Shown: one piece after another, positions 44,273-53,292 of the stretch
How the letters are laid out: every line of letters begins with the position of its first letter
Numbering within the stretch: position 1 is the first letter of the stretch
Notes under the pieces: model-generated
The model's database searches: none
What the model saw: only the letters and a program-made list of their open reading frames with translations
Told to the model about the DNA's origin: nothing
Source: a bacterium
Lineage (GTDB): Bacteria; Bacteroidota; Ignavibacteria; SZUA-365
Assembly: GCA_020444325.1 (NCBI GenBank)
Contig: JAHLLD010000006.1
Location: forward strand, 124,001-188,000
Length of the DNA stretch: 64,000 bases
Reading direction: 5' to 3'
Made by a program: the position numbers and the translations under genes

Positions 44273-45973
44273 TCACGGGATATGTATCGTGGATCTGGCG
44301 TACCACGTCCCACCCATTCTTGATTGAAACGAATATTCAGTGAGCCCGATTCCCAGCCGCATGGTCATGCGGGCGCGCGAAGGACCATCGTCCCAGTACA
44401 CAGAATACTCATCCAGGTCCTGATCGGCAAAGCGATAGACCGTGAGGTGACTTGTGAAGTCGTCAAAGACCCAGCCACTCAGACGATGCATCTCAGCCGG
44501 ATACTCAATCACGGTCTGGAAATTCCACGGTTCGGTACCAGCCCCCGTACGGAACGTGTATTCAATACGATCTTCGATCTGTTCGATGCGCTCGAGGGTT
44601 CCAGTAACAGTATCACGGCTAATCTCTCCCTGATCGTCGTCCATAAACTCATATGTCCATTTCTCCCCCAGCTCGAACGAGACAATTGGACGTGTATCGT
44701 CGAGCACAGTGTACGGTCCCAGAGTATCAGCGAATAGCCGGGAGCCTCGCCATCCCTTCATCGCATAATAACACTCTTGTCCTGGTGGAAGCGGGAACAG
44801 CTTCGTACTATTGTCATATCTTTCATTCGCGAACGCGTTCTGCTTTACCGCCTTCCATGTTATTCCTCCGTCCGTTGACCAGAAATGTTCCGCCAAGGGA
44901 CCGGCGGGATGCGAAGCAGCACCGTGCACAATTGTTCCCCTCTTGATAATTGATCCTGGCGGCGGGCCCGTGAGACGGAAGTCAACAATGGTGTAAACTG
45001 GCGAATACGTCCATGTAGTATCACTCTCGGGACGAATACGAAATCTGCGCTGAGGGTTATAATCCAGATACTGCGCGTCCGTGGCATCGATAAGATCACT
45101 TGGATGGAACTCTTTGTTTGAGACATCGAACCACTTCGACCGCTCCCATTCGCGCCCGACAATCTGTTGCTGCACATACACACCATGCACCTCCTCCACA
45201 TGGTCTGGGAGGATATTCCAGCGCAGCACATCACGGTGATAAATCAATGTGTCCAAGGAGGTGGGAAGAAAAGCAACCGTCCCGGGTGCATCATCAGTAG
45301 TGATATGGATCTGTGCCGAGGTGGTGGAGATAGAACCTGCCATATTTCGAAAACGCAGGTAGAAATCGCTTTCGGGAATTTCAGTTGCAAGAATATTCAC
45401 GCAGAATTCCCCGATGACAATGTTTCGAAGGTATTGCCAGTCGCCCTCCGGAAGGGGACTGTATTCCATCACAAAGACTTCGGTTCGGTCAAGATCGGTG
45501 GTACGCCAGCACACATGCAGTGTATCCCCCTCACGAAGCACGCTCGCCTCGGTATAGGTTGTGAACCAGAGCAATTTCAGTTCGTAGACTGATATCCGAG
45601 CGGAGAACGCCACTTTCTCCATTCCTGGCGTGCGGATGCGCAATGAAAAGTCGACCTTGTTGATAGCTCGTACGGGAATGTTGAGGCAACCACTTGTGCA
45701 TGGCACGGATTGGAGAAATTTCCATGTACGTGAAGCAGGTTCTGGAGCCATGTATTCGATAATCAGGGAATCAGCCTCGAGTTCTCCCATCACCTCCCAG
45801 CAGTAATGTAGTGTGTCGTTGATTGAAACTTCAATTCGTTCGTTCAAGGTTAGCGAAATAAGCCCAGCCTGCTCCGATTCGGGTTCGGGTTTCGGCTCCG
45901 TAGGTGCATCCTTGCATCCCCAGAACGCAAATAGCAGCAAAGCGACTGGAGCAATCTTTTGTATTACAGCCAT
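44273..45973 (-). CDS. Hypothetical lipoprotein with duplicated domain
   Basis: A 566-residue lipoprotein: MAVIQKIAPVALLLFAFWGC with lipobox FWGC, then a Glu/Pro-rich spacer (EPKPEPESEQ). Two clear ~105-residue repeats follow, each with DTLHxCW then an (I/V)xEY strand and 'W(K/Q)(F/Y)L...' and ending '(DF/FY)xLR(I/F)R' (about residues 45-155 and 155-260). A third weaker copy (DVLRWNILPDHVEEV) and a late beta-domain (RPIVSFELGEKWTYEFMDDDQGE, RIEYTFRTGAG) complete it. Function unknown. It has no sorting domain. It converges on the TonB receptor with only 4 bases between the stops. Confidence 0.82.
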   Translation of the reverse strand: MAVIQKIAPVALLLFAFWGCKDAPTEPKPEPESEQAGLISLTLNERIEVSINDTLHYCWEVMGELEADSLIIEYMAPEPASRTWKFLQSVPCTSGCLNIPVRAINKVDFSLRIRTPGMEKVAFSARISVYELKLLWFTTYTEASVLREGDTLHVCWRTTDLDRTEVFVMEYSPLPEGDWQYLRNIVIGEFCVNILATEIPESDFYLRFRNMAGSISTTSAQIHITTDDAPGTVAFLPTSLDTLIYHRDVLRWNILPDHVEEVHGVYVQQQIVGREWERSKWFDVSNKEFHPSDLIDATDAQYLDYNPQRRFRIRPESDTTWTYSPVYTIVDFRLTGPPPGSIIKRGTIVHGAASHPAGPLAEHFWSTDGGITWKAVKQNAFANERYDNSTKLFPLPPGQECYYAMKGWRGSRLFADTLGPYTVLDDTRPIVSFELGEKWTYEFMDDDQGEISRDTVTGTLERIEQIEDRIEYTFRTGAGTEPWNFQTVIEYPAEMHRLSGWVFDDFTSHLTVYRFADQDLDEYSVYWDDGPSRARMTMRLGIGLTEYSFQSRMGGTWYARSTIHIP

Positions 45974-46129
45974 GTGGTGCCCAGATGTGCTGACAACACT
46001 CCAGCGACCAGTAGAACCAAGGCAACGTTTACGTCAATACTTGTTTGCATCGCGGTTCGTGTATACAATAAGCTTAGCAGTCAGGTGTTCAGGAAACCTG
46101 CACACTTCAGATCTCAATATCAAGGACAC

Positions 46130-47749
46130 ATGAACATCATAGTTGTTCCTTCCAACGCAAATGTTCTCATTGGGTGGAAACCGGCACCTGCAACATCTGA
46201 GCGATTGTTGTGTCTTTGCAATAGCCACACGGTGAAAGCTGTGTACACCATATCACTTCTCCTGCTGTTTCTGTTTCCTGCGTCTGGACAGAGCAGCGCT
46301 CCGGAGCTTCCACGCATCGGCAACAGAATTACTGCGGCGGAGCAGGCGTATTTCGAGCTGTTCACCGGAGTCGATGGGTTTGCACATGCAGACTTGCGTT
46401 GGTGTGGGATGGACAGTGTGTGCTGCACCGTTGTGAGCGAAGTGGGAACGGTGCCTGACATCAGGTTTGATGCACTGGAATTCACCGTACTCAGCGAATG
46501 GGTTGCACAGTACGAGCGCTTCCACCTCTCACCTGATGGCATTACCACTGCCTTCTCTGAGTTCCTCAAACGTCGAGAAGATGCCGCGCAGTTACGGGCC
46601 TTTTCCAGGCTCATCATGAAAAAGATCATAGTAATAGATAACGGAAGGTTCTCGCTGCCGTCACTTCCGACCGTTGTCACCCAGGATGGCAATCGCCTTC
46701 ACCGCCCCCTGCTCGCCGTTTCGGATTCCGCATTGTTCGTTTGGGACAGCGATGAGGTGTATGATGCAGCGCTGACGGACCGCTACTTGCGTCGCATCGC
46801 GATCGAGGAAATCCGCTCCCTCGAATCTCCGAACTACCTTCCCCTCGGTCCGTCAATCGTACTCTCCAGTTATGCATTCTTGTCTCTGCTCATTTCCAGT
46901 GCGCACTCCGCGACCGCAAACGAGAAAGAACACATACCGGTAATCTATAGCACGATCGCATATACACTGCCTGCCGTCGTATTCGGTACGGGTGTGGGCT
47001 TCGCTGTTTCTGGCATTGACATGGGTTCAATGAGCACGACGGAGGAAGACTCCCTCGCTGTCAAACGGGCCGTCCAGCATCTTGTACCTTACTCCCTCTT
47101 CGGGAATGTACTTCCTCCCGAATTTCACGATTCGCGACTTACGCGGGGAGATGAGATGATTGTATACGCGGGTGACGATCGTCATCCCTATGATTTTCTC
47201 CCTGATCCGAATGCGGATTTCGCCCTGCAGCTGGGCGTAGAGTCCCTCTTCCATGTGTATGACGTCTACACACGACCGGTCAGTGCCCATGCTGCCATTT
47301 CGCTTTCCCGCCGAATCCCGCTGACGGGACATCGCGACGGCCACGGCTGGTACCTCGCCGTGCGGCCGAGGATTGCCGCAGGCTCCTTCCTCACCGCTGA
47401 ATCGTGCCTGCAACTCGCATATCCGGAGAAGTTCGCATTCAACGCCGGACTCGCGTACACCCACACGTTCGAGGACCTTGGTCCTTCGGATGACGGTGGA
47501 TACTGGAGAACCTACTACGAGAGTGAATATGAGCGCAATGATCTTCTTCAGGAAACATTCGTTCTAGCCGGAATGACCATCTCCTCCTCGTATGGCAATC
47601 TGGAATTCCAGGTCCGCCGCCTGCTGAAACCCGCTGTCAGCGAACATGGATACAGAACCGTAGACGTCAGCTCTGATACCAGAGATGTATTCGACAACGG
47701 AAAGAAGGTTTTCTGGGGAGTCTCATTTCTTTTGAGTGTGCGATTATAG
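46130..47749 (+). CDS. Hypothetical envelope protein
   Basis: Up to 539 residues. From the ATG at 46130 (AAGGA upstream) the protein has a 34-residue lead and then a signal-like segment (VKAVYTISLLLLFLFPASGQ); a GTG at 46232 would start directly at this signal and is a real alternative. Later features are a paired hydrophobic region (LGPSIVLSSYAFLSLLISSAH; VIYSTIAYTLPAVVFGTGVGFAVSGI) near residues ~245-300, and a beta-rich C-terminal half with alternating aromatic residues (FLPDPNADFALQLGVESLFHVY, YEREL-like strands) that could be an outer-membrane barrel. No family is recognised. The gene is divergent from the lipoprotein at 44273. Confidence 0.68.
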   Translation: MNIIVVPSNANVLIGWKPAPATSERLLCLCNSHTVKAVYTISLLLLFLFPASGQSSAPELPRIGNRITAAEQAYFELFTGVDGFAHADLRWCGMDSVCCTVVSEVGTVPDIRFDALEFTVLSEWVAQYERFHLSPDGITTAFSEFLKRREDAAQLRAFSRLIMKKIIVIDNGRFSLPSLPTVVTQDGNRLHRPLLAVSDSALFVWDSDEVYDAALTDRYLRRIAIEEIRSLESPNYLPLGPSIVLSSYAFLSLLISSAHSATANEKEHIPVIYSTIAYTLPAVVFGTGVGFAVSGIDMGSMSTTEEDSLAVKRAVQHLVPYSLFGNVLPPEFHDSRLTRGDEMIVYAGDDRHPYDFLPDPNADFALQLGVESLFHVYDVYTRPVSAHAAISLSRRIPLTGHRDGHGWYLAVRPRIAAGSFLTAESCLQLAYPEKFAFNAGLAYTHTFEDLGPSDDGGYWRTYYESEYERNDLLQETFVLAGMTISSSYGNLEFQVRRLLKPAVSEHGYRTVDVSSDTRDVFDNGKKVFWGVSFLLSVRL

Positions 47750-47802
47750 ACGAGTTCAGCATTCCCCTTGTCCCTGAAAATCCGTTCGCACATATTTCTC
47801 GC

Positions 47803-48636
47803 ATGAAATCATATCCTGCATACATGCTCTCTCCTGACCGTGTCGATGGACGCAGCTATACGTTGTTCGGAGATTCCCCGTCAACGGAGGGGTATTACGC
47901 GACATGTCACAACATGCTTGCGGAGTTGCTGGACTCGTTCGACTCGAAAGAGATGTTGCTTGTGGGACTGCGTGCTGCAGCGAGACGGACTCGCAGAAGA
48001 GGCTTTCACGCAAACAGGGAATCACGCGGCGGGGAACCGATCACTCGTGAACAGCAGGAACGGATTGATAATGCACTGGCCCCGTTTACACGGGCGACGG
48101 AGGGACATCTCTCGCAACTTTCCTTTCTCAGGCGGCACGACAGCGTCCTGGGTATGACACGTCGACAGTATCATCTCGCCATGCTCGAAACCATGCTGGT
48201 CAACCGCATGCAGCGTGAGCGTTTCGCTGCTTCAAGCTATCGCATCGCCCTTCTCCCCCATTGCCTGCGGGATCTGACGCGGGAATGCAAAGCAGAGCGT
48301 GATGAAATCGAGATGCGCTGCCGCAAATGTTCACAAGACTGCTTCATACATCATGTGAGTGCAGCACTGGAAAGACATTCCATCAAACCGTACCTGTGGA
48401 TGTCGCTCAGTAGACGCCAGCTGTTCAAACGCCTCCGGGAAAAGTCTACCTCTCCCGCAATCCTGGGCATCGCCTGCATACCAGAGCTGCTGAGCGGAAT
48501 GCGCATGTGCACGCAGCATAAGGTGCCGGTGCTGGGTCTGCCGCTCAACGCCAATCGGTGCGGCAGGTGGATGGACACATTTCACCCAAACTCCATAGAT
48601 CTCGGACAGCTTGACGCTCTGCTCGAAGGTATCTGA
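47803..48636 (+). CDS. DUF116-like cysteine-rich protein
   Basis: A 277-residue soluble protein. The middle shows the DUF116 pattern: ALLPHCLRDLTRECKAERDEIEMRCRKCSQDCFIHHVS (residues ~150-187), five cysteines spaced as C-x7-C-x10-C-x2-C-x3-C and a possible iron-sulphur or metal site. Then PAILGIACIPELLSGMRMC, the typical 'LGIACxPELxxGM' segment, and VPVLGLPLNANRCGRWMDT. The N-terminal half is helical and basic (AAARRTRRRGF). DUF116 members are often encoded near radical-SAM or lipoyl/methyltransferase genes; none is evident next to this one. Function unknown. Confidence 0.8.
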   Translation: MKSYPAYMLSPDRVDGRSYTLFGDSPSTEGYYATCHNMLAELLDSFDSKEMLLVGLRAAARRTRRRGFHANRESRGGEPITREQQERIDNALAPFTRATEGHLSQLSFLRRHDSVLGMTRRQYHLAMLETMLVNRMQRERFAASSYRIALLPHCLRDLTRECKAERDEIEMRCRKCSQDCFIHHVSAALERHSIKPYLWMSLSRRQLFKRLREKSTSPAILGIACIPELLSGMRMCTQHKVPVLGLPLNANRCGRWMDTFHPNSIDLGQLDALLEGI

Positions 48637-48662
48637 ATTTCACGGACGGCGAGCTCAGAACT

Positions 48663-49106
48663 TCACTCCTCAGCCAGGCCGCAGCGAATCATGATGACTT
48701 CCGGTTCTATCAGTCCCTGCATACCGGTGCACTGTCCCGTAATGCGAACGGCATCACCGGCCTTGAGCGACTGCGCGCGAGCAGATTCCTCCTTGGTGAG
48801 CGTACAGGAGACGTTCCCGTCGACGCCCTCCCCGGTAACGGTCACCACGGCGATGCCTCGGTCATCGATTACAACATCACCGATGACACCGCGTACGAGC
48901 ACGACCCTGTCATCCGCGACATATTTTTTCGTCGCCGCCTGCTCGTCGGTGGAGAATTCCCCTATCAGCGCGGCCGCGGTAACGGTATAGTCCGGATCCG
49001 CGCCCACGAAGTTTTTGTGCGGTTTGAAATACATTGCGAGTCCGATTCCGATGACAAGCACCGCAACGGAGGCGATGGAGAGCAGTATGATACGGGGTTT
49101 ACTCAT
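48663..49106 (-). CDS. Membrane-anchored OB-fold (tRNA_anti-like) protein
   Basis: A 147-residue protein with an N-terminal transmembrane anchor (IILLSIASVAVLVIGIGLAMYF) and a small OB-fold domain of the tRNA_anti-like type: DYTVTAAALIGEFSTDEQAATKKY, DDRVVLVRGVIGDVVIDDRGIAVVTV, VSCTLTKEESARAQSLKAGDAVRITGQCTGM. This domain occurs in Bacteroidota membrane proteins of unknown function. It is the last gene of the minus-strand operon that starts at 51384 and lies 6 bases after the YceI gene. Confidence 0.78.
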   Translation of the reverse strand: MSKPRIILLSIASVAVLVIGIGLAMYFKPHKNFVGADPDYTVTAAALIGEFSTDEQAATKKYVADDRVVLVRGVIGDVVIDDRGIAVVTVTGEGVDGNVSCTLTKEESARAQSLKAGDAVRITGQCTGMQGLIEPEVIMIRCGLAEE

Positions 49107-49112
49107 GCTGCC

Positions 49113-49670
49113 TCACTTTTTGTAGGGTTTATATGTCATGTCGACGGTGACTTCAAAGGATTTCGCAATTTTATCGCGCACGACACCCGGAATCTCGATA
49201 CCATAATCCTCCGGCTTCACGTCGAACTTCGCGCTGATTCTGATCGTCCCCTTGCTGACCTTGATCGTCCCGGTTTCCTTGACGCTGTTGGTTTTATTGT
49301 GGATGGTCAGCTTGCCCTCCACCGTGGCTTTGTACGTACCGTCCTTTGAGAAGTTGATGTCGTCGAGATTCGTGATCGTGCCACGGAAATCGCTTTTCGG
49401 GTACTTCGACGATTCCATGTAATTCTCATTGAAATGTTCTTCCATGAGGGCACGGTCAAACTTGAAGGCCTTGATGAGCAGCTGGAAGGCCAGTTCCCCG
49501 GTGGAGGGAGTGAGGATACTCGCGACCTCGTGGTTATGGGCCTCAATGGTCTCGAGCGGTGTCTGCGAATAGAACCAGACGTGACCATTTTTGCTGATGT
49601 ATTTGTCCTGTGCGCCGGCCGTCGCGACGGTCAGCAGCAGGGCGAGAATGAGGAGTGCTGTATGTTTCAT
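49113..49670 (-). CDS. YceI-family periplasmic protein
   Basis: A 185-residue exported protein; signal MKHTALLILALLLTVATAGAQ. The lipocalin-like YceI fold is recognisable in HVWFYSQTPLETIEAHNHEVASIL, KFDRALMEEHFNENYMESSKYPKSDFRGTI, GTYKATVEGKLTIHNKTNSV and ISAKFDVKPEDYGIEIPGVVRDKIAKSFEVTV. YceI proteins bind isoprenoid-type lipids or polyprenyl pyrophosphate in some bacteria. The start at 49670 is the Met before the signal; four residues upstream are possible. It sits in an operon with haem lipoproteins and a DUF5777 barrel, a combination typical of this group of bacteria. Confidence 0.9.
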   Translation of the reverse strand: MKHTALLILALLLTVATAGAQDKYISKNGHVWFYSQTPLETIEAHNHEVASILTPSTGELAFQLLIKAFKFDRALMEEHFNENYMESSKYPKSDFRGTITNLDDINFSKDGTYKATVEGKLTIHNKTNSVKETGTIKVSKGTIRISAKFDVKPEDYGIEIPGVVRDKIAKSFEVTVDMTYKPYKK

Positions 49671-49707
49671 ATCTATATCCAATCCGATGTGACAGTTCTG
49701 GGCCTGG

Positions 49708-50592
49708 CTAGAGTGAGAACACGCGTGAAATATTGAAGCCGAGATGAATCGCGCCGTCTTCCCACCTCCCTGTGGTTTCGCCGATGAATCCGCGTTCAGT
49801 CATCGGCAGTGTGTTGGTCAGCATGATCTGAAAGACGTGTCCCCCTGTTTCAATGTCCGTACCGATGGAAAAGGATTGCAGCGGCTGCGTGACACCGTCG
49901 CGCCCCGGCGTAATGGGAATGAAGTACTCGGCATTGATTGAAACGCGGCTGGTGATCTTGTAGCGCCCACCGAATCCCAGCGCGAACAGGTCGTTCGGAT
50001 CCAGCGCGGTAGGAACGAGATTTCTGTGCACCACAAGTGGCGTGATCTGCAGCGAGAGTTCTTCGGAAAACTTTCGCGCGATAAAGAGCTGAAAGATGTA
50101 GGAGAGACGCGAGGAGAAATAGTTTTCGCGATCAGGATAGCGCCATTTGATGGTCTGATCGTCAATGCCAGCGTAGCCTGAGATGGCGACGGGCATGTTG
50201 ATTTCTCCGGTGGATTGTCTCCAAAGCTTGAACTTCGCAAAGCCGGTATACGCCTTCTGATACGAAGAGCGTCCGATACCCAGCATCAGCCAGTCGGTCA
50301 CCCCGTACTCGAGTCCAAGAAAGATGGTGCTCTGATCGAGTCCCCAGAGTTCCTGTGCGCCGTCGCGCACTTCGCCGAAGCGGTGGTGAATACGGAAATC
50401 GAGCTGCCGCGCTTTCATCTGCTCGATGGAATGACCGTTGATGATGCGCGAGGCCTTGAATGTGGCCGAAGCGTACTCCGTTTTCGGCGTGGTCAGTTCA
50501 TCGAGAAGATTCATGTCATCCTGCGCATGCAGCATCACAGGCAGAAGCAGGACGAGGGCGCATACGATGAAGGAGGAATGGAGAGATCTCAT
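49708..50592 (-). CDS. DUF5777-family outer-membrane beta-barrel protein
   Basis: A 294-residue exported protein: signal SSFIVCALVLLLPVMLHAQ, then ATFKASRIINGHSIEQMKARQLDFRIHHRFGEV, the N-terminal signature of DUF5777 barrels, and amphipathic strands with aromatic belts (GLEYGVTDWLMLGIGRSSYQKAYTGFAKFKL; AEYFIPITPGRDG; LGFNISRVFSL at the end). It is expected in the outer membrane. Its start overlaps the stop of the upstream haem lipoprotein gene (ATGA), so synthesis is coupled. Role unknown; conserved linkage to YceI and haem lipoproteins suggests an electron-transfer or lipid-linked system. Confidence 0.88.
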   Translation of the reverse strand: MRSLHSSFIVCALVLLLPVMLHAQDDMNLLDELTTPKTEYASATFKASRIINGHSIEQMKARQLDFRIHHRFGEVRDGAQELWGLDQSTIFLGLEYGVTDWLMLGIGRSSYQKAYTGFAKFKLWRQSTGEINMPVAISGYAGIDDQTIKWRYPDRENYFSSRLSYIFQLFIARKFSEELSLQITPLVVHRNLVPTALDPNDLFALGFGGRYKITSRVSINAEYFIPITPGRDGVTQPLQSFSIGTDIETGGHVFQIMLTNTLPMTERGFIGETTGRWEDGAIHLGFNISRVFSL

Positions 50593-50993
50593 TGTGCACC
50601 TCCTGCCGTCGTGAAGGGAGAACTGTTGGGTGCGCCCTGGGCGATCCAGATTTCTATGATGCGAATGGAGCAGTCGGGCAATTGGGCGGAATTCTGAGGC
50701 ATCGGGGTGTAACCGGGCTGCCAGTTCACCGCACCGCGGAGCCGATCGAGGTTCTGCTTCACATCGTCATACGCTTCGAGCCTGATATTGCTGCCGAACT
50801 GTGCGGAGTTCGCATTGCTGTGACAGCTGTAGCAGTTCGCTGAGAGGATGGGGACGATGCTTCCGGCAAAGGTCACGTTCGTTGTATCACAGTTGCTGCT
50901 GAGTGATGGGTACAACGCTTCTTCACTGTCATAGTAGCAGCCGGAAAGCAGGAGTCCCGCAGCCAGCGCGAAATAAAGCATTCTGAATTTCAT
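50589..50993 (-). CDS. Small haem lipoprotein (one CXXCH)
   Basis: A 134-residue lipoprotein: MKFRMLYFALAAGLLLSGC (lipobox LSGC), then one haem c motif in VPILSANCYSCHSNANSAQ and a downstream methionine candidate ligand in TPMPQNS. The pattern 'SIVPILSANCYSCHS...ALPDCSIRIIEIWIAQGAP' is that of the small cytochrome c-like domains of Bacteroidota lipoproteins. The start at 50993 gives a clean lipobox. Its stop overlaps the DUF5777 start as ATGA. Confidence 0.88.
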   Translation of the reverse strand: MKFRMLYFALAAGLLLSGCYYDSEEALYPSLSSNCDTTNVTFAGSIVPILSANCYSCHSNANSAQFGSNIRLEAYDDVKQNLDRLRGAVNWQPGYTPMPQNSAQLPDCSIRIIEIWIAQGAPNSSPFTTAGGAQ

Positions 50994-51006
50994 GGTGCCC
51001 ACCTCC

Positions 51007-51384
51007 TCAACTGCCGCAATTGGTATCTGCACCCTGGAGTATCCAGAGCTGAATAATGGTGCGCTGCTCTTGCGTCAGCGGTGGATTGGGCGATGGAGGC
51101 ATGGGATTGATCCATGTACTGGTGATGGCATTGTACAGGCTGCTTTCAAACGGCTTTCCTGGCGTAACATGACGCAGAATCCCTGCGTCACTCCGCAGGT
51201 CGATCTCACCGCCGGCGTGACATCCGCTTTTGGCACAGTTGTTCTGTATGATGGGTTTGACATCGGTCTGGTAGCAAACAGTAGGCTGCTGGTCGACACC
51301 GACCGGATCGTGCTGGCAGGCGGAAGTGGCAAGAAGCAGCGCCACAATGCCTGTGCTGAGAATACCGAAATGTAGACGAGACAT
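51007..51384 (-). CDS. Small haem lipoprotein with CX4CH motif
   Basis: A 125-residue lipoprotein: signal LHFGILSTGIVALLLATSAC (lipobox TSAC). The haem-binding motif is extended: IIQNNCAKSGCHAGG (CX4CH rather than CXXCH), with a methionine candidate ligand in WINPMPPSP. The same 'I.LWI.QGA' ending as the neighbour shows that the two are paralogous domains. It is the first gene of the minus-strand operon down to 48663; about 210 bases separate it from the carbamoyltransferase gene. Confidence 0.87.
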   Translation of the reverse strand: MSRLHFGILSTGIVALLLATSACQHDPVGVDQQPTVCYQTDVKPIIQNNCAKSGCHAGGEIDLRSDAGILRHVTPGKPFESSLYNAITSTWINPMPPSPNPPLTQEQRTIIQLWILQGADTNCGS

Positions 51385-51442
51385 TGCTCCTCGTATATCA
51401 GCTGAGTGAATATTGCTTTGCTTTCATATAAACAGACAGCAG

Positions 51443-51464
51443 GAATGTATACGCGGTTACATTC
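51443..51464. promoter_or_regulatory. Inverted repeat upstream of the haem lipoprotein operon
   Basis: GAATGTA (51443-51449) and TACATTC (51458-51464), 8-base spacer, about 60 bases before the first gene of the operon. Possible operator; no matching copy noticed elsewhere. Confidence 0.4.
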
Positions 51465-51594
51465 GCTGCGTTCAGACTTACCCTTGGCTCGTTCACAGAT
51501 ATAGTAATGCGGACCATATAGATGCAAAAAGGTAGAAATCCGGCCCCTACCTCCAGTCAATACGGTACATCGGTATCTCCCGGAATACCTGCCC

Positions 51595-53292
51595 TCACTT
51601 GCGCAGGTAAAATGGCCCCAGCGCCATGCTGTCTACTTCAGTCTTGCGAAAGAGATGCAGTGCTTCCTGTGGCGTACGCACGATGGGTTCACCTGCCACG
51701 TTGAGCGAGGTGTTCAGCACCATGCCGTGTCCCGTCATTGTTTTCAGCCGCATGAGCAGCGCGTGCAATGAAGGATTGTCGTCCCGCGTTACCGTCTGCA
51801 GCCGACAGCTGCCGTCGACATGACACACCGCGGGGAACACTTTCCGGTACTGCGGTTTGAAGTAGAATACTTTCAGCATGAATGGGGATATGCCACCGTT
51901 CTCAAAATACTCGTCGACATCCTCCGCGAGAAGTGCAGCGGCAAAAGGACGAAATGGCTCGCGGTGTTTGACCTTGCGGTTCAATATGTCTTTCATGGAT
52001 GGATGGAGTGGAGATGCAAGAATGCTGCGGTTGCCGAGGGCCCTGGGACCAAATTCCATTCGGCCATCAAAGCGCGCAACCACACGACCTGCCACGATAT
52101 CTTCGGAAATCACCTGTGTGATATCATCGGCACGGGAATATGCAGTTTCTGCATAATGGAGTGCGTCCTTCAGTTGCGGTTCATCGAATGACGTCCCGAG
52201 GAATGCATGACGCAATGGAGTACGTCTGAACGTGGGGTCCATTCGGGAGGATACATGCAGCGCCGCTCCGAGAGATACCCCGTTGTCACCGGCAGCCGGC
52301 TGAACGAAAAGATCAGGAGTCATTTCGCGTTGCAGCCTTCCATTGAGGACGGAGTTCAGAAACAATCCGCCGGCGGCTGCCAGGGGACGCGATCCCGCAT
52401 GAGGCAGTTCCCTGCGAAGCAGCGTGAATACCGTTCGCTCGACACAGGACTGCAGGGAACAGGCGAGATCCTGATGCGAAGTGTCCAACTCTTCTCCTCT
52501 CATTCTGGGTTTCATCTTCGTGCGCACGGACCATTCCTCACTGAACTGTCCATGCCGGGCCTGATGATAATCGAGAATTCCCGTCTTCAGGCGAAACCCA
52601 TCTCCGTTCGTTCCCATCGCGCAGGTTTCATCAAAGAGCAGCCGGAACCGGTCCTTTCCGAACGAAGCAAGCGCCATGACTTTCCCCTCGTCACTGGTGG
52701 GCCGAAATCCGAGGAACGCCGTGACCGAAGCATAGAGGTGCCCCAGTGAATGCGGATAGCTGACTGCCATGCGGGTTTGCAGGTCATTGCCGACCCCGGA
52801 GAACAGTGAGAAGGTCGACGATTCGCCAACGCCGTCGGCCACCGCGACGTCTGCTTCTTCGTATGGAGAGGCGAGAAACGCGCTGGCAGCATGTGCGAGA
52901 TGATGGTGCACATAGCGGATGCTGGCCCTGGTCGGACCGAAGCGGGTTTCAAACCCATGCCGCAACCGAATGATATTGCGAATACCCTGAAGATAATTCC
53001 CACCCCTGTGCAGTTTGCTCTGAAGAGCAGAGGGACGGCGCAGACTGTCGCGCAGCGATGCCGAAATGCGTGTCCCCCATCCGAGCCAGGGGTTCCAGCC
53101 GACGGCGATTGCGTCGATGTCGCGCATCTGCATTCCACTGATGCGAAGGCATTCATCCACGGCCAGCCAGGGCATTCCTTCAAAATGCTTGATACGATTC
53201 AGACGCTCTTCTTCCACGGCACAGAGAACTTCCCCACCGGACACCAGCGCTGCTGAAGCATCGCAAAACACACTGAGTCCCAGAATGTTCAT
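51595..53292 (-). CDS. NodU/CmcH-type carbamoyltransferase
   Basis: A 565-residue enzyme of the family that carbamoylates hydroxyl groups of small molecules via a carbamoyl-AMP intermediate. The N-terminal Kae1-like half shows MNILGLSVFCDASAALV, AVEEERLNRIKHFEGMP, RYVHHHLAHAASAFLASPYEEADV and AVADGVGES, with the metal-binding HHHLAHA. The C-terminal half has AAAGGLFLNSVLNGRL, FVQPAAGDNGVSLGAAL, ARFDGRMEFGPRALGNRSILASP and MVLNTSLNVAGEPIV. Length is typical. Its start overlaps the PP-loop gene stop (ATGA), making it the last gene of a four-gene operon with a methyltransferase and an adenylating enzyme. Confidence 0.93.
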   Translation of the reverse strand: MNILGLSVFCDASAALVSGGEVLCAVEEERLNRIKHFEGMPWLAVDECLRISGMQMRDIDAIAVGWNPWLGWGTRISASLRDSLRRPSALQSKLHRGGNYLQGIRNIIRLRHGFETRFGPTRASIRYVHHHLAHAASAFLASPYEEADVAVADGVGESSTFSLFSGVGNDLQTRMAVSYPHSLGHLYASVTAFLGFRPTSDEGKVMALASFGKDRFRLLFDETCAMGTNGDGFRLKTGILDYHQARHGQFSEEWSVRTKMKPRMRGEELDTSHQDLACSLQSCVERTVFTLLRRELPHAGSRPLAAAGGLFLNSVLNGRLQREMTPDLFVQPAAGDNGVSLGAALHVSSRMDPTFRRTPLRHAFLGTSFDEPQLKDALHYAETAYSRADDITQVISEDIVAGRVVARFDGRMEFGPRALGNRSILASPLHPSMKDILNRKVKHREPFRPFAAALLAEDVDEYFENGGISPFMLKVFYFKPQYRKVFPAVCHVDGSCRLQTVTRDDNPSLHALLMRLKTMTGHGMVLNTSLNVAGEPIVRTPQEALHLFRKTEVDSMALGPFYLRK

